A stretch of DNA of 16,994 bases. Origin: an uncultured Collinsella sp. Its GTDB lineage: Bacteria; Actinomycetota; Coriobacteriia; Coriobacteriales; Coriobacteriaceae. The notes under the pieces were generated by a model, which was given only the letters and a program-made list of their open reading frames with translations, did no database searches and had not been told where the DNA came from. The stretch's first letter is position 1; every line of letters starts with the position of its first letter. The stretch spans positions 1 through 16,994 of the forward strand of contig CABRZN010000028.1 of assembly GCA_902475445.1 (NCBI GenBank), given 5' to 3'. This document shows, piece by piece, positions 7,174-16,095 of the stretch. Made by a program: the position numbers and the translations under genes.

Positions 7174-7355
7174 CGAGGTCTAATACTTTTCCGAGAAGTG
7201 AACGACCGTTTTTGGACCCCCGAAGGATCGACATTTTCTGACGCCAAAACCGCAGGATTCAACGATCAAAACCGCAGGAAATTGCATCTCAAAAGTGTCG
7301 ACGCTTCGGGGGTCCATTTTGACTCGTTCACTTCTCGGAAAAGTATTAGACCTCG
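7174..7355. repeat. 182-bp fold-back element with 32-bp perfect terminal inverted repeats (MITE-like)
   Basis: Outer arms 7174-7205 and 7324-7355 are exact reverse complements over 32 bases (the left one starts CGAGGTCTAATACTTTTCCG). In the same register, 7213-7225 (TGGACCCCCGAAG) pairs with 7304-7316 and 7228-7232 pairs with 7297-7301, giving about 50 paired bases around a loop of about 54 bases. The loop holds two direct copies of CAAAACCGCAGGA (7245-7257 and 7267-7279). It lies in the only gene-free stretch over 300 bases (7046-7401), between the end of the ABC transporter gene and the start of the dihydrouridine synthase gene. The rest of that stretch holds the two GTCCC motifs and nothing else I recognise. 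It could be a non-autonomous mobile element, a structured RNA or a regulator target; no transposase is present here. Confidence 0.7.
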
Positions 7356-7371
7356 AATTCACAAGCCGCTC

Positions 7372-7401
7372 AATGTGACAAAGGGACTGCCCCTTGTCAC
7401 A

Positions 7402-7403
<2 letters not shown>
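7372..7403 (-). terminator. Hairpin at the end of the ABC transporter gene
   Basis: AATGTGACAA (7372-7381) pairs perfectly with TTGTCACATT (7394-7403), followed inside by GGG/CCC around an ACTG loop. The hairpin overlaps the stop codon of the transporter gene by two bases. There is no T-run. The same sequence family occurs at 7066-7091, so it is probably also a dispersed repeat. Confidence 0.5.
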
Positions 7404-10656
<3,253 letters not shown>

Positions 10657-10803
10657 GGGCGGCAACCTCTCCTGCACGGGCGCACTTGCCCGCTCTCCTC
10701 CACCGTTCGTATTCGACGCGTTTGTCCTACTCTATCCCCATTTTTTGCCGGTGCCAGTGAGGAATGTAGGGAACCGCATCAAAAAACGAACGGGACGGCG
10801 TCC

Positions 10804-10830
10804 AAAAAAGAGGCCCCAAGTGGGGCCTCT
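10804..10830 (-). terminator. Rho-independent terminator of the redox operon
   Basis: On the minus strand, AGAGGCCCC, a 4-base loop and GGGGCCTCT form a perfect 9-bp GC-rich stem followed directly by six T residues (plus strand 10804-10809). It lies 80 bases downstream of the TlpA-like gene stop. This is a textbook intrinsic terminator. Confidence 0.9.
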
Positions 10831-10909
10831 ATATGGTGGAGATTATCTTGAAAGGCAGCGGACTACTCCGCACAGCGACACACGATCCTCGCGATGCTTT
10901 ACGTGTTTT

Positions 10910-11881
10910 TTACTGCTCGCTATTCGCAATCGCCTGGTCGATAAGCTTGTCGAGTGCTGCGCGCTGCTCGGCGGAGCTGATGGCTCCCACGATTGGATCT
11001 CCTACGATGTTGCCATTCTGATCGATGACATACGTTGTCGGGAACGAGAACAAATTTGACGTAATCTTACCGGCCTCGCTATCCGACTTGAACCAGATGT
11101 TCTTATATGTCACACCCTTCTTGCTCAGCACGTCCTTGGCATCTGCAATCTCACCCTTGTTGCCATCGAGCGTAAAGGAATTGACGCCCACGACCTGGCC
11201 GCCCTTCTTGGCAAGCTCCTTATTCAGGTCTTCAAGGTCGCCCAGCTCGCCCACGCACGGCTTGCAAGTAGTGAACCAGAAGTTCATGACGGTGACCTTG
11301 TTCTTAGAGAACAGCTCGTCGCTGCTCACGTCGTTGCCATCCAGGTCCTTGCCCGTAAAGCTGGGGAACTTCGTCGCCTCGCTCGAAGCATTGGCACCAG
11401 CCGTCATGCCAGCGGTCGAAGCGTCGACGCTCTCGCCTGCGCTCGGCGTGCTTCCACAGCCGGGGAACTCCTTCTCCAAGCTCTCGAGCTTGTCCTCGAT
11501 CTCCTTGATCTGCTGTGCACCGGCCTTGAGCGTCTTAAGCTCATCCGCCGTGAACTCATCCTTGGCGCCGTCAATGGTTTTGAGCAGGAAATCGCCGTAA
11601 TTGCTGCCGTCCTCAATCATTGCCGAGTCTTTATTTGCCGCATTGAATACCTTTTCCCACAGCGCGTTATCACTCGAAAAGATCTCGTTCTCCTTCTGCA
11701 TGAGCTTCGCATACAGCTCGGCGGCCTCGTCGGCATTGGCCGGCTTCTGCGCAGTGAGTTCTGCGATCTTAGGATCGGAGCTCGCGGATTCGCTCGCATT
11801 GCCACCGGGCGCCGAACATGCCACAAGGCACAAGGCCAATACCGGCACCATAAACAGGGCCGCAATCTTAGAAAGCTTCAT
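10910..11881 (-). CDS. TlpA/ResA-type thioredoxin-fold lipoprotein
   Basis: A 323-residue predicted lipoprotein: basic start MKLSK, hydrophobic stretch, lipobox LVAC with the lipidated Cys22, then a Ser/Gly-rich tether. Residues about 35-145 are charged and helical (EAAELYAKLMQKENEIF; IKEIEDKLESLEKEF). A thioredoxin domain of the TlpA/ResA/AhpC-TSA type follows from about 168, with active site FWFTTCKPCVGELGDL (Cys206-Lys-Pro-Cys209), VVGVNSFTLDG and the cis-proline FSFPTTYVIDQNGNIVG. It should act outside the membrane as a thiol-disulfide reductase. GGAGG on the minus strand (11889-11893) leaves only one base before the ATG at 11887 but 7 before the ATG at 11881, which therefore is the start. 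It is the third gene of an operon with the NapH-like and CXXC proteins, 29 bases downstream of the former, which suggests it receives electrons from them. Confidence 0.92.
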   Translation of the reverse strand: MKLSKIAALFMVPVLALCLVACSAPGGNASESASSDPKIAELTAQKPANADEAAELYAKLMQKENEIFSSDNALWEKVFNAANKDSAMIEDGSNYGDFLLKTIDGAKDEFTADELKTLKAGAQQIKEIEDKLESLEKEFPGCGSTPSAGESVDASTAGMTAGANASSEATKFPSFTGKDLDGNDVSSDELFSKNKVTVMNFWFTTCKPCVGELGDLEDLNKELAKKGGQVVGVNSFTLDGNKGEIADAKDVLSKKGVTYKNIWFKSDSEAGKITSNLFSFPTTYVIDQNGNIVGDPIVGAISSAEQRAALDKLIDQAIANSEQ

Positions 11882-11910
11882 AGTCATTCCTCCGTTTTGT
11901 CGAAGCTTGT

Positions 11911-12813
11911 TTACTTTTTATCGGCGGTCAAGGGAAGCTTTTCCGCCGACACATCCAGGCCATAGCGATAGCTGATGGCATCGACAGGACAGGCCCCGAT
12001 GCACTTTCCGCACCGGATGCATTCGGCATGATTGGGCGCGCGGACCACATCAACGTCCATCTGACAAACCTTTGAGCACTTGCCGCACGAGACACATTTG
12101 CATGCATCGACCCGGATCTCCAGTAGGGACACCCTATTCATGAGCGCATAGAATGCGCCGAGCGGGCAAATCCATTTGCAGAAGGGGCGGTAGAACAAAA
12201 CGCTCAGCACTACCACGGCAATGAGAACGGCAAGTTTCCAAGTAAAGAGATGTCCCAACGCAGATCGAATGCCGGCGTTGGCAATGGCCAGCGGAATGGC
12301 GCCCTCGAGCACGCCCTGCGGACAGATGTACTTACAAAAGAACGGGTCCCCCATGCCCACGTCGTTAACCACCAAGACGGGCAGCAGCACCACAGCAAAC
12401 AGCAGCACGACGTACTTGATGTACGTGAGCGGCTTAAGCTTTTTCGTGGAGAACTTTTTGCCGGGAATCTTGTGAAGCAGCTCCTGAAGCCAGCCAAACG
12501 GGCACAGAAAGCCGCAGACAAAGCGTCCCAGCAGCACGCCGAGCAAAATGAGCGTACCGGTAACATAGTAAGAAAAGTTGAACTTCGATGAACCTACCAC
12601 CGACTGGAACGACCCGATGGGGCACGCACCCGATGCCGCGGGGCACGAATAGCAATTAAGTCCAGGTACGCAGACTGTTTTTCCCGCGCCCTGATAGATG
12701 CCGCCTTTGGCAAAGTTTGGCAGGTGAATGTTGGTAATAAGTGTTGCCGCCGCCTGAATGAATCCGCGAAATCGGGCCAAAACATGCGACGCAGTGTTTT
12801 CTCTTTTATCCAA
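11911..12813 (-). CDS. NapH-like membrane 4Fe-4S ferredoxin protein
   Basis: A 300-residue polytopic membrane protein of the NapH/YccM/NosR-C type, which passes electrons between quinol or ferredoxin and other redox partners. The N-terminal part has four cysteines (48, 54, 57, 64). Membrane segments lie at about 81-98, 131-150 and 193-208. Three CxxxCP motifs are visible at 100-105 (CGFLCP), 160-165 (CKYICP) and 212-217 (CKWICP). The C-terminal domain carries two ferredoxin motifs: Cys240/243/246/250 and Cys265/268/271/275, each for one 4Fe-4S cluster. An ATG at 12885 is in frame, but it overlaps the upstream 48-residue gene and encodes unlikely sequence. The TTG at 12813 has GGAG 10 bases upstream and overlaps the upstream stop by 8 bases, so translational coupling is likely. 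Confidence 0.87.
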   Translation of the reverse strand: MDKRENTASHVLARFRGFIQAAATLITNIHLPNFAKGGIYQGAGKTVCVPGLNCYSCPAASGACPIGSFQSVVGSSKFNFSYYVTGTLILLGVLLGRFVCGFLCPFGWLQELLHKIPGKKFSTKKLKPLTYIKYVVLLFAVVLLPVLVVNDVGMGDPFFCKYICPQGVLEGAIPLAIANAGIRSALGHLFTWKLAVLIAVVVLSVLFYRPFCKWICPLGAFYALMNRVSLLEIRVDACKCVSCGKCSKVCQMDVDVVRAPNHAECIRCGKCIGACPVDAISYRYGLDVSAEKLPLTADKK

Positions 12814-12952
12814 TTCCGATACACTCCAAGCACAGCCTAATCGCTTTGGCCAGCACGGCATCCGCCTCGCCACGCATAACACCAAAGCACACCATGGTAA
12901 TTCCGACGATCAACAAAGCGACCTGTACCACGGGTTTTACCGCTTTGAACAA
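12806..12952 (-). CDS. CD1871A-family CXXC membrane mini-protein (48 residues)
   Basis: A very short gene with a non-ATG start. Translation from TTG at 12952 begins MFKAVKPVVQVALLIVGITM, has a membrane helix at about 8-25, then MRGEADAVLAKAIRL (26-40) and ends CLECIGIG with Cys41-Leu-Glu-Cys44. The RGE...KAI..C.ECIGIG pattern matches the CD1871A family of CXXC proteins, which I recall as regularly adjacent to a 4Fe-4S membrane protein and a redoxin. AAAGGAG on the minus strand (12961-12967) lies 8 bases before the TTG. The in-frame GTG at 12961 is too close to it. The Cys pair probably shuttles electrons or disulfides. It is the first gene of the redox operon, which points away from the two-component system genes. 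Function is inferred from context only. Confidence 0.8.
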   Translation of the reverse strand: MFKAVKPVVQVALLIVGITMVCFGVMRGEADAVLAKAIRLCLECIGIG

Positions 12953-12984
12953 CCCAACCACTCCTTTCGTTACGCGACCATTGG

Positions 12985-13012
12985 ACCATATCGACTATAA
13001 AATCCGTGTTAA
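12985..13012 (-). promoter_or_regulatory. Predicted promoter of the redox operon, overlapping the divergent two-component promoter region
   Basis: On the minus strand TTAACA (13012-13007), a 16-base spacer and TATGGT (12990-12985) precede the TTG start at 12952 by about 30 bases. TATAAA on the plus strand at 12996-13001 lies in the same region and could be the -10 for the response regulator gene, though no good -35 is seen. A direct repeat GACCAT (12976-12981 and 12984-12989) covers the minus-strand -10. Use by the neighbouring response regulator is inference. Confidence 0.4.
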
Positions 13013-13042
13013 GCGCGATTTGGAATGTGCAAGGAGACTGTT

Positions 13043-13717
13043 ATGCGTATTTTGATCGTCGAAGACGAGCGAGCACTGTGCGATGCAATCGCGCGCAGCT
13101 TGCGAAACTTGGCGTACAGCGTCGACTGCTGTCACGATGGACAGGAGGCGCTCGACCTGCTGGGCGTCGAAGTCTTTGACCTCGTGGTACTCGACCTCAA
13201 CCTTCCCCGTATCGATGGCATGACCGTGCTCAGGGAACTTAGGAAAACCGACAGCGAGACCAAGGTACTGATTCTGTCCGCACGTGGCGAAGTATCCGAT
13301 AAAGTCGCCGGACTCGATGCCGGCGCCAACGATTACCTTACCAAGCCGTTTCATCTGGACGAGCTTGCGGCAAGGATCCGCAGCCTTACCCTCAGGCGCT
13401 TTGCACAAAGCGACATAGTTTTAACCTGCGGAAAGCTCCGCTTTGACACCAAGGCGCGCATCGCTTCCGTGGACAGCGAGGCTTTATCTCTTACACGCAA
13501 GGAAACAGGAATCTTGGAATACCTGATGCTTAATCAGGGGCGACCGGTAAGCCAAGAGGAGCTTATAGAACACGTTTGGGATAGCACCGTGAACAGCTTT
13601 AGCAACGCAACCCGCGTTCATATCTCGTCACTCCGCAAAAAGCTGCGCAGCGCTTTGGGATACGACCCGATTCGCAATCGGATTGGAGAGGGCTACGTTA
13701 TGGAGGATGGAGAATGA
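13043..13717 (+). CDS. OmpR-family response regulator
   Basis: A 224-residue DNA-binding regulator. The receiver domain (1-115) has Asp8 in the acidic pocket, phosphoacceptor Asp51 (VVLDLNLPRIDGM), Ser79 and Lys101 (LTKPFHLDEL). The C-terminal OmpR/PhoB winged helix spans about 125-222 with LTRKETGILEYLMLNQGRPVS as the helix entry and NSFSNATRVHISSLRKKL as recognition helix. The ATG at 13043 is preceded by AAGGAG at 13031-13036 with a 6-base spacing, which rules out an in-frame upstream ATG at 13025. The stop overlaps the kinase start as ATGA. The gene is divergent from the redox operon and may control it; its own synthesis may be autoregulated from the shared region. Confidence 0.93.
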   Translation: MRILIVEDERALCDAIARSLRNLAYSVDCCHDGQEALDLLGVEVFDLVVLDLNLPRIDGMTVLRELRKTDSETKVLILSARGEVSDKVAGLDAGANDYLTKPFHLDELAARIRSLTLRRFAQSDIVLTCGKLRFDTKARIASVDSEALSLTRKETGILEYLMLNQGRPVSQEELIEHVWDSTVNSFSNATRVHISSLRKKLRSALGYDPIRNRIGEGYVMEDGE

Positions 13718-14865
13718 AAGGGCTTTCGCTGCAATGGCGCATAACGATTATGACGGCACTGCTCACGTGTGCGGCATGCGTGCTGACGAACTGCCTGGTC
13801 GGCTATACGGGCATGCGCTACATGGACGCCATCGGCAGTGACATCTCGGCCCTTAACGCAACCGGCGAAGACTCGCCCCAGGCGTTCGACCCAACGAAGG
13901 GGAGCCTCGATGACGAGGTCACGATCGTCGTAAACGACGCACAGGAGTCTTTTGGCACGACAGCCTGGTACATCACGGCTGGAGTCACACTCCTTGGCGG
14001 CGCGCTGGCATACTTTGTGAGCGGCCGTGCACTCAAACCGCTACGGGCTTTTGCAGCCCAGGTTGAGCGTGTGCAGCCTGACAACCTAAGCGAAATCAGA
14101 CTCAATGAAGATGTGCCCACCGAGCTACAACGATGCAGCGCCTCTTTCAACGACATGATTGCCCGTCTTGGCGAAGGATTCTCTGCACAGCGTCAGTTTA
14201 CCGGCAACGCCGCACACGAGCTGCGCACCCCGCTCGCCCTTATGCAAGCACAAATCGAACTGTTTGTCTCCGAGCGCTCCAACTTACAACCCGAAACAGC
14301 CGAGTTACTCAGCCTGCTACAAGAACAAACTGAGCGAATGTCGCGGATGACCAAGGTGTTGCTCGAGATGAGTGAGCTCCGCGGCGTTCCTTGCGAGAAC
14401 GATGTGGAACTTGGTCCCTTGTCCGAAGAGGTCCTCACCGACCTTGCGCCACTTGCCGAAAATAAGGGCATAGCCCTCAATTGTGCTGGAGACGCTTTAG
14501 CAATCGGGAGCGACACGCTCCTCTATCGGCTGGTGTTTAACCTGGTCGAAAATGCCATCCGTTACAGCCACCCCGACTCGACTGTCAACGTCTCCATCAG
14601 CGACAGCGACAGCCACGTGCTCCTGCGAGTCGAGGACCAGGGCCCGGGAATACCCAAGCAGTACCGTGAGAGCATCTTCCAACCGTTCTTTCGCCTGGAT
14701 AAATCCCGCAGCAGGGCATACGGCGGCGCAGGACTCGGACTAGCGCTCGTTTGGGAGATTGCAGTGCTTCACGGTGGCACGGTAGAGGTCGAAGCAAGTT
14801 CCGAGAACGGGACCACCATGCTCGTAAGCCTTCCAAAACGATCCGTAGCGTTATCCGAACAGTAA
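13714..14865 (+). CDS. Membrane sensor histidine kinase, partner of the OmpR-type regulator
   Basis: A 383-residue kinase. Membrane helices at about 10-29 and 88-108 frame an extracytoplasmic loop of about 58 residues rich in Asp (SDISALNATGEDSPQAFDP). A HAMP-like stretch (SGRALKPLRAFAAQVERV) follows, then HisKA with AAHELRTPLALMQ and phosphorylated His168. The ATPase domain has NLVENAIRYSHP (N box), EDQGPGIPKQYRESIFQPFFR (G1/F region in outline) and GGAGLGLALVWEI (G2). The start codon overlaps the response regulator stop, so the pair is one transcript and is translationally coupled. The small sensor loop without a recognised fold leaves the signal unknown; the position beside a redox operon makes a thiol, redox or metal cue plausible. 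Confidence 0.92.
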   Translation: MKGLSLQWRITIMTALLTCAACVLTNCLVGYTGMRYMDAIGSDISALNATGEDSPQAFDPTKGSLDDEVTIVVNDAQESFGTTAWYITAGVTLLGGALAYFVSGRALKPLRAFAAQVERVQPDNLSEIRLNEDVPTELQRCSASFNDMIARLGEGFSAQRQFTGNAAHELRTPLALMQAQIELFVSERSNLQPETAELLSLLQEQTERMSRMTKVLLEMSELRGVPCENDVELGPLSEEVLTDLAPLAENKGIALNCAGDALAIGSDTLLYRLVFNLVENAIRYSHPDSTVNVSISDSDSHVLLRVEDQGPGIPKQYRESIFQPFFRLDKSRSRAYGGAGLGLALVWEIAVLHGGTVEVEASSENGTTMLVSLPKRSVALSEQ

Positions 14866-14933
14866 AACGAAAGGGGTCCCGAGCAACAGGAGTACAATTG
14901 CTGCTATTGTTGCCAGCTGTTGGGAGATGGAAG

Positions 14934-15938
14934 ATGGACTGCGATGGCTACCCACGCGTTCCCATGCCGTTGATGTGCACCGCCTTTGTGCCGGGGCAGA
15001 TTGACGCTGCGGTTGCAAGCATTTCCGACCCCGATTCGCGCGCCATTGCCACGGCAGAAGCGCTGTACTTTCGCGGACAGGCCGCCCTCGCTGCCAAGAC
15101 GGCGCGCCCCTATGTTGACGCCACCGATCCCGCACTGCGCTATTCCGCATGCTTTATCTGCGGATACGCCAGTCTATCGCTCAACCGCATCGCCGACGCC
15201 CGCCGGTGCCTTGCTGGCATCCTCGATACGCCGGCCGACGAGGAATCGCCCGCCATCCACGCCACGCATATCCTGTTCGCCTCGGCCGCGAGCGTCCTGC
15301 TGCACTTGCCTTCCCCGTATTCCGCCGAAGAGTTTTATCCACTTGCGGCGCATCTGCCCGAAGGCCTGCGCCTATTCGCCAGCTACGTGATGGCGCACGC
15401 CTTGTATCTGCGCGGCGAATACGGCCGCAGCCTGGGCATGGCGGAAAACGCCCTGATTATGAAACAGGGAAGCTATCCGATCTCGGAACTATTCCTGCAC
15501 CTGGCAGCTTCCATGGCATGCATGAGCCTCAAGGACATCGACGCCGCAAAAACGCACTTCGGAGCCGCTTGGAACATTGCGCGCCCCGACGGCCTTATCG
15601 AGCTCATTGGCGAGCACCACGGCCTTTTGCAGGGACTCATCGAGGCATGCCTAAAATCGCAATACCCTGACGATTTCGCACGCATCATCGAGATTACGTA
15701 TCGATTCAGCTACGGCTGGCGGCGCATCCACAACCCCGATTCGGGCGAGGACGTGGCCGACGATTTAACGACCACGGAATTCACCATGGCCATGCTCGCC
15801 TGCCGCGGATGGACCAACGCCGAAATCGCACGCCACATGGAAGTATCGTCGGGCACCGTCAAAAACCGCCTATCAGGAGTGTATGCCAAACTTGGTATCG
15901 GAACTCGCGCCGAGCTGGTCGCCCACATGTTGCGCTAG
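14934..15938 (+). CDS. LuxR-type transcriptional regulator with helical N-terminal domain
   Basis: A 334-residue regulator. The C-terminal 56 residues (about 279-334) are a LuxR/GerE helix-turn-helix: TTEFTMAMLACRGWTNAEIA, RHMEVSSGTVKNRLSGVYAK, LGIGTRAELVAHML. Residues about 15-260 form an alpha-helical array with alternating Ala/Leu pairs (for example SLSLNRIADARRCLAGIL and LYLRGEYGRSLGMAENALIM), like the TPR region of MalT/LuxR-type proteins, but no ATPase domain is present. ATG at 14934 has GGGAG at 14922-14926, 7 bases upstream. An open frame runs upstream to 14751 but overlaps the kinase gene and is not coding. It lies 68 bases after the kinase gene, so partial read-through is possible. 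The target may be the neighbouring exported protein gene at 16096, which is inference. Confidence 0.85.
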   Translation: MDCDGYPRVPMPLMCTAFVPGQIDAAVASISDPDSRAIATAEALYFRGQAALAAKTARPYVDATDPALRYSACFICGYASLSLNRIADARRCLAGILDTPADEESPAIHATHILFASAASVLLHLPSPYSAEEFYPLAAHLPEGLRLFASYVMAHALYLRGEYGRSLGMAENALIMKQGSYPISELFLHLAASMACMSLKDIDAAKTHFGAAWNIARPDGLIELIGEHHGLLQGLIEACLKSQYPDDFARIIEITYRFSYGWRRIHNPDSGEDVADDLTTTEFTMAMLACRGWTNAEIARHMEVSSGTVKNRLSGVYAKLGIGTRAELVAHMLR

Positions 15939-15959
15939 CGGCCAGACTGCCCGGCGTAT

Positions 15960-15989
15960 CGAAAGCGCTCCGGGGGGCTGACGCTTTCG
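15960..15989 (+). terminator. Hairpin after the LuxR-type gene, weak terminator candidate
   Basis: CGAAAGCG (15960-15967) and CGCTTTCG (15982-15989) form a perfect 8-bp stem with a 14-base loop, 22 bases after the LuxR-type gene stop. There is no T-run. The large loop makes it a weak candidate. Confidence 0.35.
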
Positions 15990-16095
15990 CGCGCTCAAAT
16001 TGGACATTTTGGTCCCCGAACGGCACTACCGCCACGGGGCACCTTCTCGCAAAATTGGATTATTTCCACCGATACCTGCGGGATGGGAGCCAAAG

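Noticed and set aside
11025..11600. A 191-residue plus-strand frame
   Set aside because: It is the antisense of the TlpA-type lipoprotein gene and is Ser/Leu-rich without a fold or start signal.
12814..12885. ATG at 12885 as the start of the NapH-like gene
   Set aside because: It would overlap most of the CXXC mini-protein gene and adds Cys/Trp/Arg-rich residues unlike the family; the TTG at 12813 with GGAG is better.
14884..14922. CAACAG...CTGTTG and ACAAT...ATTGT nested inverted repeats before the LuxR-type gene
   Set aside because: The arms are only 5-6 bp and AT/CAG-rich; such pairs are expected by chance and no promoter hexamers coincide.
14751..14933. N-terminal extension of the LuxR-type gene to 14751
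   Set aside because: It overlaps the end of the kinase gene in another frame, and GGGAG places the start at 14934.
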